Shown: piece after piece, positions 45,001 to 51,652 of the stretch
Layout of the letters: the number at the start of each line of letters is the position of its first letter
Numbering within the stretch: the first letter of the stretch is position 1
Source of the DNA: Planctomycetota bacterium
GTDB taxonomy: Bacteria > Planctomycetota > J058 > JAJDCP01
NCBI GenBank assembly: GCA_029260765.1
Contig: JAJDCP010000080.1
Coordinates: 36,596-100,595 of the forward strand
Length of the DNA: 64,000 nt
Direction of reading: 5' to 3'
Program-made: the position numbers and the translations under genes
The notes under the pieces: generated by a model
The model's database searches: none
The model's input: the letters and a program-made list of their open reading frames with translations, nothing else
Told to the model about the DNA's origin: nothing

Positions 45001-45190
45001 GGCGCTCTATTCGCTGGCCTGTCTGAACGCGCTGCAAGGGGATGTGGACGCCGCCTTTGCGACGCTGGAGAAGGCGGTCGACGCCGGCTTCCACCACGTC
45101 GAGGCGCTCGAGCGCGACGACGACCTGGCCGCTTTGCGAGAAGACCCGAGGCTGCCCGCTCTGCGCGAGAAAATGGCGCAAGAGACCTGA
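42065..45190 (+). CDS. Large TPR-repeat protein with Ala/Glu-rich coiled-coil middle
   Basis: 1041 residues with no signal or membrane helix. TPR motifs fill residues about 10-210 and 265-470 (HLELARCYLALGQKREAVS). A highly charged helical segment (about 475-650, KRAEVARQKEKEAAEARRLA) follows, then more TPRs (about 655-1000; LLKLKETEQAAEHFDTSLA, LGKFEVARAAFEGSLAI). The C-terminus LEKAVDAGFHHVEALERDDD is a familiar TPR end-cap. Such proteins are scaffolds. Its position, divergent from a REC-kinase and near two TPR-bearing kinases, makes it a candidate assembly partner or substrate. The next gene begins 26 nt downstream. Confidence 0.9.
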   Translation: MAEFLPAASEASSAQGHQLEREGDFDGAAAIYREACEDYPQAWVDLGRIHFRQGAYGPALEAFEQARAGDAELAAAHLGVGLVHWEAGRLEEALQAFELSIAQQSGYVPGQYYLGLCYLKQGEPEKALQYAELASRNARNNGKVLRAFGEALFGCKLWLPARDAFRKARSLLYVDDPQLRYLLGCCQRELEKPESARALWEALAEEFEHKPSLRALAELLAEAEPELAAEYRARAEAEAPSAEARVEAAPTPPPPPVKAAPVQISVDELSKLRAAGDPGKAAELGRKALLAQPADAALHLELARCYLALGQKREAVSSLRRALQQRSDWAEAHWELGRLLLEQGDDLTAKRALDAAAKGGIIEAREALGQLFESNDNPARALREYLQVRKAGGAGPALLGRIGELQLKAGERAEARQALEEARAAEPLAQVLVTLAELELAERNLPQAAELVARFGEVELTTSDERIRALRVGKQLERMEEARKRAEVARQKEKEAAEARRLAKEAADRAAAEEQERLAAKMEELRVHEAARREQLAREEAEALAVAAQRTTAAPAAEKTPPSAETKASPEPEAESAAAAELVVESTQAKHAEPQTALEREMQKHGKAQNMLAKALVEAKKEQASQQAPRPGTSRNQPVRPEAREATPEERRARVGVYQEILAAKPDAYLIRARLGTELLKLKETEQAAEHFDTSLARDPNDARSWHGKGCLSLMAGQFSEAVPALEKAVRLDHDLVKSWNNLAFAYGELGKHRDSERSGRSGRLAERRVENTLQTHMHKGHKLGREGRHENAEKEFLAALSKDPERGVLWNKVGTARFERHDYAGAVLFFEEAAFLDPDSAQVHKNLAMALKALGSLEAALVCFENAAVLDPEDSSARNEMGFIALHLGKFEVARAAFEGSLAILSQNPMIHLSLGQVHERLGVLDKAEACYKAAIALRSGQAENHLALGNLYLKMRKLDEARGALLASLERSAEDSSALYSLACLNALQGDVDAAFATLEKAVDAGFHHVEALERDDDLAALREDPRLPALREKMAQET

Positions 45191-45216
45191 TCTGACTCTC
45201 GTTTTGAGGTCCTGCC

Positions 45217-46713
45217 ATGGAACCTGCCTACAACTTCGATTCCTATCTGCAGCAACAGTCGGGCAACTGGTTCGAGTCCGATGCCTTTCTGCAGGCCTGC
45301 CTCGAGACCTGGGTGGGCTCAGGCTGGCATGACCGGGCCGAAAGCCTGGGGAGGCTGGGCGGACGTCTCGTCGACGAGTACGATCCGCTGGCGCGGCGGG
45401 CGGCGCGGCCGGAACACCTGCCCCGTCTGGTGCCCTACGACGGCTATGGCCGGCGCGTCGACACGGTGCAGATGGCCGGCGAGACCGAGCGGCTGCTGCA
45501 GAGCTTCTACGACGCGCGTCCGTACCGCAAACCGACCTGGGAGCTCTACACCCGGATGTTCCTGTACGCCCAGCTGGGAGAGGCCGGCACGCTCTGCTCC
45601 GCGGTCTGTACCGACGGACTGGTGCGCGCGTTACGGGCGTTGGGAGAGACTGCCGTCCACCGGCGCATGCTCGACGAGTTGGAAAACGGCGCCCATGGCG
45701 CCCAGTTCATCACCGAGATCCAGGGCGGATGCGACGTCGGACGCAACGTCGTGCGGGCGGAGCCCCAGGCTGATGGGCAGAGCTGGCGACTGTACGGCCA
45801 GAAATGGTTCTGCTCGAACATCATCGCCGACCACTTCGCGGTGACTGCCCGGCCCGAGGACGCGCCTCCTGGCGGGCGCGGAGTGGCGCTGTTCGTCGTG
45901 CCGGCCTGGCATGAGTCTCGGCGCAACGGCTACCGCATCGACCGCCTGAAGGAGAAGCTCGGCACTCAGAACCTGCCGACGGCGGAGGTGCAGTTTGACG
46001 GGGCGCTGGCCTACTCCCTGGGCGCTCTGGATGCAGGCATCGCCAACCTGCTCCGCTATGTGATCTCGACCTCTCGTTTCGGCTGCGCCATCGGTGCCGC
46101 CGGGTACCTGGCGCGGATCGCGCGGGACGTCGAGCTCTACGCGGACTTCCGCGAGGCGTTCGGCCAGAGCATCCGCCGTTATCCGGTAATCGCTCGCGAG
46201 GTCGAAGCTATCAAGCAGGCGGCGCGGCAGTTGTTGGCGGGCTGTCTGCGTTTGTGGAGCTTGTGGGATGCCGTCGAGGCGGGTCAGGCTGACGCGCGTG
46301 CGAAGACACGCCTGCGGATCATGATGATGCTCAACAAGATGGTCTGCAGCCGTCGATCGAGCACGATGCTTCATCGGGCCCTGCTGATTTTTGGCGGCAA
46401 TGGCATCGACCTGGGATTCACGCCAGCGAGCGTCTTCCTGCGGGACTCGATCGTCAACGAGATCTGGGAAGGCCCGCACAGCCTGATGCTGGCAAATGCG
46501 CTGCGCGACCTGGGTCGGGCCGTGCCCAGCTACCCCGTGACGGAGTTTGTGGCAGATTGTGCACGGAGCGCAGATGCGCCCGCCCTGGCTGCGTCCTTGG
46601 AGGAAATCCTCAAGCTCGCCGATCCCGCACGCAGTCTACGGTTCGAGAGCTGGGCCGAAGAGCTGGTCGACGCCTGGCAGGTCGCGGCGGTCGAGCAGGT
46701 CGAGGCGCGTTGA
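45217..46713 (+). CDS. Acyl-CoA dehydrogenase-family protein
   Basis: 498 residues. The flavin-binding middle domain has QFITEIQGGCDVGRNVV and YGQKWFCSN. The C-terminal helical domain has HRALLIFGGNGI and NEIWEGPHSLML, where the Glu matches the catalytic base of long-chain or AidB-like members. The N-terminal ~110 residues are longer than in typical short-chain dehydrogenases, closer to AidB or large ACADs. The likely reaction is FAD-dependent alpha,beta-dehydrogenation of an acyl-CoA, though AidB-like members may have other roles. It has GAGGT upstream of the ATG and follows the TPR gene by 26 nt; no pathway partners lie nearby. Confidence 0.88.
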   Translation: MEPAYNFDSYLQQQSGNWFESDAFLQACLETWVGSGWHDRAESLGRLGGRLVDEYDPLARRAARPEHLPRLVPYDGYGRRVDTVQMAGETERLLQSFYDARPYRKPTWELYTRMFLYAQLGEAGTLCSAVCTDGLVRALRALGETAVHRRMLDELENGAHGAQFITEIQGGCDVGRNVVRAEPQADGQSWRLYGQKWFCSNIIADHFAVTARPEDAPPGGRGVALFVVPAWHESRRNGYRIDRLKEKLGTQNLPTAEVQFDGALAYSLGALDAGIANLLRYVISTSRFGCAIGAAGYLARIARDVELYADFREAFGQSIRRYPVIAREVEAIKQAARQLLAGCLRLWSLWDAVEAGQADARAKTRLRIMMMLNKMVCSRRSSTMLHRALLIFGGNGIDLGFTPASVFLRDSIVNEIWEGPHSLMLANALRDLGRAVPSYPVTEFVADCARSADAPALAASLEEILKLADPARSLRFESWAEELVDAWQVAAVEQVEAR

Positions 46714-46782
46714 CAAGTCATCGCGGGCGGATTAGGATGGCGCTTTGCTTTCACCCGTGCCCATCGGCGCCAGGAGGGGGCT

Positions 46783-47148
46783 TTGTCGAACACGCGCAGG
46801 CATGAGCGCTTGAGTCTCGGTCTGAAAGGAGTGGTCACCCCACTCTTGCTTCCGAGCGGTATCGATGAGAGCCAGACTGGGCCTCTGCACGAGACCTACG
46901 AGGTGCACATCGAGAACATCTCCGCGCGCGGGGTCTTTCTCGCGCGCAAACCACCTCTACCCGTAGGCACTTTCCTGCGCATCGACTTCGACCTTGATGA
47001 GCGGGCCTTCCACACTTTTGGTCGCGTCGTGCGAATTTCCGAGGGCAATGAGCCGTCGGGTAATGGTGTGCGCCTGGTCTTCGTCGAAGAGCGCGACCGG
47101 ACCAGCTTGATGAAGTTTCTCGCCAAGCAGCTGGAGTCTAGAGCATGA
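46783..47148 (+). CDS. PilZ-domain protein
   Basis: 121 residues from a TTG start at 46783, the only start that keeps the N-terminal RRHERLSL motif and that has AGGAGGGG upstream. The PilZ features are RRxxR near residue 5 and a D/NxSxxG element present as ENISARGVFLA. PilZ domains bind cyclic di-GMP, here probably as a single-domain effector. The stop overlaps the next start (ATGA), coupling it to a phospholipase D-like protein. Confidence 0.85.
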   Translation: MSNTRRHERLSLGLKGVVTPLLLPSGIDESQTGPLHETYEVHIENISARGVFLARKPPLPVGTFLRIDFDLDERAFHTFGRVVRISEGNEPSGNGVRLVFVEERDRTSLMKFLAKQLESRA

Positions 47149-47699
47149 ATTTCCGTGACGGCCTGTTTGCCCTGGTGCTGTTCGGACTCAGCGCCGCCCT
47201 GTTCTTGGGTGGGCCTGAAGAGCAGCCGGCGGTCAAGGCCGACGCGGCCGTGCTGTTCACCCCCGAAGACCAAGCCACCGAGGCCCTCAGCCAGGTCATC
47301 GATGACGCCCGTGCCGAGGTGCTGGTGGCGATGTACACGCTGACCAACCGCGACCTGGGCGATGCGCTGGTGCGGGCGCAACAACGCGGTGTCTCGGTGC
47401 GGTTGCTGGTCGACTCCCATCAGGCGGAGGTGCGCTACAGTCAAGTCGATTCACTGATCGAGCGCGGAATCAACGCGATCAAGGTCAGCCTGGGCCAGAC
47501 CGGCAACGGCATCGACATCCGCTACCACAACAAATTCGCCGTCATCGACCGCGAGCAGGTGGTGACTGGTAGCTTCAACTGGACGCAGCAGGCCGATCTC
47601 GAGAACTACGAGAACATCGTGCTGCTCAAGTCCGAGAAGCTCGCCCGGATGTTCCAGGAGAAGTTCGAAGAGCACTGGGAAGCCTTCAGCGAAGAGTGA
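47145..47699 (+). CDS. Single-HKD phospholipase D-like / nuclease protein
   Basis: 184 residues. An N-terminal hydrophobic helix (about 6-22) is a signal or anchor. The single HKD motif reads HNKFAVIDREQVVTGSFNWT and is complete. Members with one motif (Nuc-type endonucleases) work as homodimers and cut nucleic acid or phosphodiesters. ALSQVIDDARAEVLVAMYT and RGVSVRLLVDSHQ are the usual flanking strands. It is translationally coupled to the PilZ protein, which suggests a c-di-GMP-linked envelope function. Confidence 0.88.
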   Translation: MNFRDGLFALVLFGLSAALFLGGPEEQPAVKADAAVLFTPEDQATEALSQVIDDARAEVLVAMYTLTNRDLGDALVRAQQRGVSVRLLVDSHQAEVRYSQVDSLIERGINAIKVSLGQTGNGIDIRYHNKFAVIDREQVVTGSFNWTQQADLENYENIVLLKSEKLARMFQEKFEEHWEAFSEE

Positions 47700-47702
47700 A
47701 CC

Positions 47703-47719
47703 CGGGTCTGCCAGGCCCG
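47703..47719 (+). terminator. Weak candidate hairpin after the phospholipase D-like gene
   Basis: CGGGTCT-GCC-AGGCCCG forms a 7-bp stem (one G-T pair) four bases after the stop codon. The downstream sequence is pyrimidine-rich (CTCCTCCCTTTCC) but has no run of T, so it is at best a weak intrinsic terminator. Confidence 0.25.
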
Positions 47720-47822
47720 AGATCCCTGCTCCTCCCTTTCCGAGCTACGCAGAAGTCGCCGCTCCCTGTGGTATGGCGCGTGCTTAGAGAGTAGACTCTG
47801 CCGCTGCAGAGGAGGACTCTTG

Positions 47823-49163
47823 ATGGCGCCTGCCCCCAGCTCGCGGGTCACCCCGCGAACTCTCACCGGTTTTCCCGAGTGGTTGCCGGCCAAGCGAGCC
47901 CGCGAGCTCGCCTGGATCCAGACCATCGGCGAGGTCTTCGAGCGCTTCGGATTCCCGAACATCGAGACCCCGGTGTTGGAGTACTCCGAGATCCTGCTGG
48001 CCAAGGGCGGCGAAGAGAGCGATCGGCAGATCTACCGCTTCATGCGGGGCCAGCGAGACGTGGCCCTGCCTTTCGACCTGACGATCCCGCTGGCGCGTTA
48101 CGTAGCCCAACACGAGGCGAAGCTCAGCTTTCCCTTCCGGCGCTACCAGATCCAGCGCGTCTGCCGCGGTGAGTCTGCGCAGATCAAGCGCGGCCGCTTC
48201 CGCATGTTCTACCAATGCGATGTAGACGTCATCGGTAGCAAGTCGAGCCTGGTCGATGCAGAGATCGTGGCGGTCATCTACGAGGTCTTCAAGGCGTTGG
48301 GTTTGCAGGACTATGTCGTGCGCGTCAACAACCGTAAGCTCCTGAGCGCCGTCTACGGGGGCTGGGGCATCAGTGAGCCGGCGCGTGTACTGCGGGTGAT
48401 GGACAAACTCGAGAAGATGCCGCGCGCCAAGCTCGCCGCAGAGCTACAGGGGTTGGGCATCGAAGCCGGGCTGGCAGACAAGCTGTTCGCCCTGGCGGGC
48501 CTGCGGGGAAGACCCGAGCCGGTGCTGGCAGCAGTCCGTGAGCTGGCGGGCGAGCCCTCTGAAGCCTTGGAGGCCGCGCTGGCCGAGCTGGAGGCCCTGG
48601 GCCGCGATCTCGATGCTTTTGGCGTGCCCGAGGCAGCCTGCGAGCTCGACATCAGCATCGCCCGCGGCCTCGACTACTACACCGGCACGGTCTATGAGAC
48701 CGCGCTGCGCAGCCACCCGGATATCGGCAGCATCTGCAGCGGTGGCCGGTACGACGACCTCGCTTCGTACTACACCAAGACGGCGTTGCCCGGGGTCGGC
48801 ATCTCGATCGGGCTCTCTCGGGTCTTCGACAGGCTGTATGAAGCCGGGGTGGTTGCCCCTGGCCGCGCATCTCCGGCGCAGGTGATGGTGGCCCGGCTCG
48901 GCGAGCCGGCGGCTTCGATCAGCCTCGCGGCCCAGCTGCGCGCCGCCGGCCTGGCCTGCGAGCTGTTTCCCGATGCGCGGCGGCTCAAGCACCAACTCAA
49001 GTATGCCCAGCGCCAGGGCATCCGCTTTGTCGCCCTGATGGGGGAGAATGAGCTGGCGGCTGGTGAAGTCGCCGTCAGAGACCTCGCCGCCGGCAGCCAG
49101 GAGAAGATTCCTCAGAGCGCGTGTGCTGCCTGGTTGCAAACCCGCATGGCCGTGGAGGGCTGA
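47823..49163 (+). CDS. hisS: Histidyl-tRNA synthetase
   Basis: 446 residues from ATG 47823 with GAGGAGG upstream; a TTG directly before it is less likely. Class II motifs are clear: motif 2 RRYQIQRVCRGES and FRMFYQCDVDVIG, the histidine-specific ARGLDYYTGTVYE, and motif 3 with ICSGGRYDDL and GVGISIGLSR. The C-terminal anticodon-binding domain (VMVARLGE onward) is present. It charges tRNA-His in the cytosol. It is the only housekeeping translation gene recognised in the window and a useful phylogenetic marker. galE starts 4 nt downstream. Confidence 0.97.
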   Translation: MAPAPSSRVTPRTLTGFPEWLPAKRARELAWIQTIGEVFERFGFPNIETPVLEYSEILLAKGGEESDRQIYRFMRGQRDVALPFDLTIPLARYVAQHEAKLSFPFRRYQIQRVCRGESAQIKRGRFRMFYQCDVDVIGSKSSLVDAEIVAVIYEVFKALGLQDYVVRVNNRKLLSAVYGGWGISEPARVLRVMDKLEKMPRAKLAAELQGLGIEAGLADKLFALAGLRGRPEPVLAAVRELAGEPSEALEAALAELEALGRDLDAFGVPEAACELDISIARGLDYYTGTVYETALRSHPDIGSICSGGRYDDLASYYTKTALPGVGISIGLSRVFDRLYEAGVVAPGRASPAQVMVARLGEPAASISLAAQLRAAGLACELFPDARRLKHQLKYAQRQGIRFVALMGENELAAGEVAVRDLAAGSQEKIPQSACAAWLQTRMAVEG

Positions 49164-49166
49164 GGA

Positions 49167-50141
49167 ATGGCGAGGATCCTGGTGGTCGGTGGAGCCGGAT
49201 ACATCGGCTCGCACGTCGTCCAAGCGCTTCTGGCTGCGGGCTACAAGGTCGTCGTCTTCGACAACCTGTCGACGGGTCAACGTTGCAACCTGTTGAAGGG
49301 CAGCATCTTCAGACATGGCGATCTGTTGCGGCCCGCATCGATCGCTGAAGTCTGCCGGGAATTCCGCTTCCAGGGGGTCATCCATCTGGCTGCCCTGAAG
49401 GCGGCGGGCGAGTCGATGCTGCGTCCTGAGGTCTACGCCCGCCACAACATCACCGGCTCGCTTAATCTGCTTGCTGCCGCGACCCAATTCGGCGTCGAGC
49501 GCTTCGTCTTCAGCTCGTCCGCTGCAGTCTACGGGGACCCTGAGCGGCTGCCCATCGACGAGCAGCATGCCACGCGGCCCGTCAACTTCTATGGCTTCAC
49601 CAAACTGACAGTCGAGCAGAACCTCGCCTGGTTTGCGCGCCTGCGTGGTCTTCACATCGCCAACCTGCGTTACTTCAACGCTGTCGGCTACGACCCCGGG
49701 GGCGCGCTGCGTGGGCTGGAAAAGCGTCCGGCCAACCTGTTGCCGGTGTGCATGGAGGTGGCGCGCGGCTGGCGCGAACGGCTCGAGATCTTCGGCGATG
49801 ACTGGCCGACGCCTGACGGAACCTGCATACGCGACTATGTGCACGTCACCGATCTCGCAGCCGCCCACGTCCGTGCGCTCGAGGTGCTCGGCACACGGGA
49901 GACCCTGACCCTCAACCTCGGCAGCGAAGTCGGCTACAGCGTGCTCGAGGTCGTGCAGGCCGTCGAACGCGCCATCGGGCGGGAGCTTCCCCGCAGCAAC
50001 GTGGCCCGCCGGTCCGGGGACTCGGCCGAGCTGGTCGCCAGCGCCGAGTTGGCGCGTGAGGTGCTTGACTGGCAGCCGCAGCACAGCTCGTTGGAGACGA
50101 TCGTCTCCAGCACCTGGAACGTCTACCGCGACGCTCCCTGA
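49167..50141 (+). CDS. galE: UDP-glucose 4-epimerase
   Basis: 324 residues. An NAD-binding Rossmann fold with GGAGYIGSHVV, the catalytic Ser/Thr block FSSSAAVYGDPE, and YGFTKLTVE supplying the Tyr and Lys of YxxxK. LRYFNAVGYDPGG and DGTCIRDYVHVTDLAAAH are typical of GalE rather than other extended SDRs. It interconverts UDP-glucose and UDP-galactose for surface polysaccharide. It directly follows hisS and converges on the lipoprotein pair, with stops 3 nt apart. Confidence 0.93.
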   Translation: MARILVVGGAGYIGSHVVQALLAAGYKVVVFDNLSTGQRCNLLKGSIFRHGDLLRPASIAEVCREFRFQGVIHLAALKAAGESMLRPEVYARHNITGSLNLLAAATQFGVERFVFSSSAAVYGDPERLPIDEQHATRPVNFYGFTKLTVEQNLAWFARLRGLHIANLRYFNAVGYDPGGALRGLEKRPANLLPVCMEVARGWRERLEIFGDDWPTPDGTCIRDYVHVTDLAAAHVRALEVLGTRETLTLNLGSEVGYSVLEVVQAVERAIGRELPRSNVARRSGDSAELVASAELAREVLDWQPQHSSLETIVSSTWNVYRDAP

Positions 50142-50144
50142 ATG

Positions 50145-50735
50145 CTACTCCAGCTTCTCCCGCAGAGTGTCCAGAATCGTGGCCGGGGGGTAGATGTTCT
50201 CGGTGAAGCCAACGTGCGAGCGGCCCCAGCCTTCGCGCAGGCTGAAGACGTGGGCACCGGTGGCGCGTTCGTAGGCGAAGCCATCGAGGCGCGCCCAGCC
50301 TTCGCGCAGCGAATAGCCGATTTGGATCAAGAACGGCACACTCTCCAGGTGTTCTTCGGGAACGTAGTAGTCGGGGTAGGGGATGGGGATGCCGATGATC
50401 CAATCTCCCTGCCAGAGCGCTCCCGCCGCGGCCCGCAACTCAAACACCACGTCTGCATCCTCCAGCGCACGCACCAGCAGCGCGCCGGCTTCGGCCAGTG
50501 CTTCGAAGAAGGCTGATTCCACATAACCTCGGTCGACGACCTCGAGGTAGCGGGTGTCGACGAACACCCGCTGGCCGGCCAGCGGGCTGAGGTCGAGCCG
50601 CGCCAGCGCGCGCTGGTGGGCTGTCGAGAGCAGCAGCTGTTCCTGGGCCGTACGTTCTGTGGTGCTGTCGCGCACCCCCCCGATACAACCGCCCAACAGC
50701 AACAGCAGCCAGACAAGCCTACTCTGTCGTTTCAT
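50145..50735 (-). CDS. Lipoprotein, DUF6655-like, paralogue 1
   Basis: 196 residues. A lipobox LLLLGGC gives a predicted lipidated Cys17. The mature part begins with VRDSTTERTAQEQLLLSTA, then VFVDTRYLEVVDRGYVESAF, DADVVFELRAAAGALWQGDW and SLREGWARLDGFAYERATG. The same blocks occur in the paralogue directly upstream. I recall this pattern from a lipoprotein family (DUF6655) mostly seen in planctomycetes, function unknown. It overlaps the upstream paralogue by 17 nt, so the two are co-translated and probably form a pair in the outer or inner membrane. Confidence 0.8.
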   Translation of the reverse strand: MKRQSRLVWLLLLLGGCIGGVRDSTTERTAQEQLLLSTAHQRALARLDLSPLAGQRVFVDTRYLEVVDRGYVESAFFEALAEAGALLVRALEDADVVFELRAAAGALWQGDWIIGIPIPYPDYYVPEEHLESVPFLIQIGYSLREGWARLDGFAYERATGAHVFSLREGWGRSHVGFTENIYPPATILDTLREKLE

Positions 50736-51393
50736 CGGCTTCTTCTTCGGGGTCTGCTACGGCCTCCTCCTCGGGGTAGATGTCGTTGGAGAAGCCAAAC
50801 GGCCCCATGAACAAGATCCACCAGGATGAGTAGTAGGAATGGCCCCACAAGTCTCCGGACTTCGCCAGGTACACCCGTGTGTCGGGGTCATAGACCCAGA
50901 GCTGCAGCTTCGCCCAACCCTCCTGCTTGCCGCGGTAGAACAGATAGAGTGAAGGCGTCTCAGTCGTCAAGTTGGTCTGAGGAATCGGAAGAGGGAGTGG
51001 AGGCAGGCCGATGCCCCAGCTGTTGTCATTGACCCCGAGCGCGCCGCTACGCAGTTCGAGGATGCGCTGCGGTTTGAGAGGGGCGTCGCCTTCGTGCTCG
51101 CCTGGCAGGCCTTCGGCCGGGACCAGCACCACACCCTGCTCACTGAGGGCGTGGCGCAGCGAGCTGAGCACGTAGCCCTTGTCGTAGCTTTCGAAATGCG
51201 AGTCGTCGATAGCTACGCGCAGCCCGGCCAGGCCAAGGCTGTCAAAGGGGCAGCGGTCGATGGCGCGCTCGGCGGCCGTCGAGAGCAGCAGCTGCTCGGT
51301 CGAGGTCCGCTGGGTGGTCGTCTCGCGTACCTCACCCACGCAGCCTGCGAGAAGCAGGGCCAACAGGCAGAGGCAGAAGGGCATGCGCGTCAC
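50719..51393 (-). CDS. Lipoprotein, DUF6655-like, paralogue 2
   Basis: 224 residues from GTG 51393, which has AAGGAG at ideal distance; ATG 51384 is the alternative, and the long frame upstream of both is spurious. The lipobox is LLALLLAGC. The mature protein begins VRETTTQRTSTEQLLLSTA and has RVAIDDSHFESYDKGYVLSS, ILELRSGALGVND and GWAKLQLWVYDPDTRVYL, matching the downstream paralogue block by block. The C-terminus is very acidic (YPEEEAVADPEEEADETTE). Tandem paralogues suggest a heteromeric complex. Confidence 0.8.
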   Translation of the reverse strand: MTRMPFCLCLLALLLAGCVGEVRETTTQRTSTEQLLLSTAAERAIDRCPFDSLGLAGLRVAIDDSHFESYDKGYVLSSLRHALSEQGVVLVPAEGLPGEHEGDAPLKPQRILELRSGALGVNDNSWGIGLPPLPLPIPQTNLTTETPSLYLFYRGKQEGWAKLQLWVYDPDTRVYLAKSGDLWGHSYYSSWWILFMGPFGFSNDIYPEEEAVADPEEEADETTE

Positions 51394-51652
51394 GGTGTAC
51401 TCCTTGGGAGGTCTTCGCTGAAGTGGGCTGGCCATTATCGTGGGGGGCGCGGCGGATGCAATGGTGGAGAGCTGGTGTCGCTGGGGAGAGGGGAGGTTGC
51501 ACCGAGCCCCGCGGGAACGGAGCTTCGGCACGCCCCCCGATGGAAGCAGAGACTCCTCCCCGGCAGCGGCTGCCACGGGACCGCACGAGTGTTGGACTGG
51601 CACAGACGTGCGCTGTCGGCCATGCTGAGAGGAGCAACGGGGTAGGCGGCGG

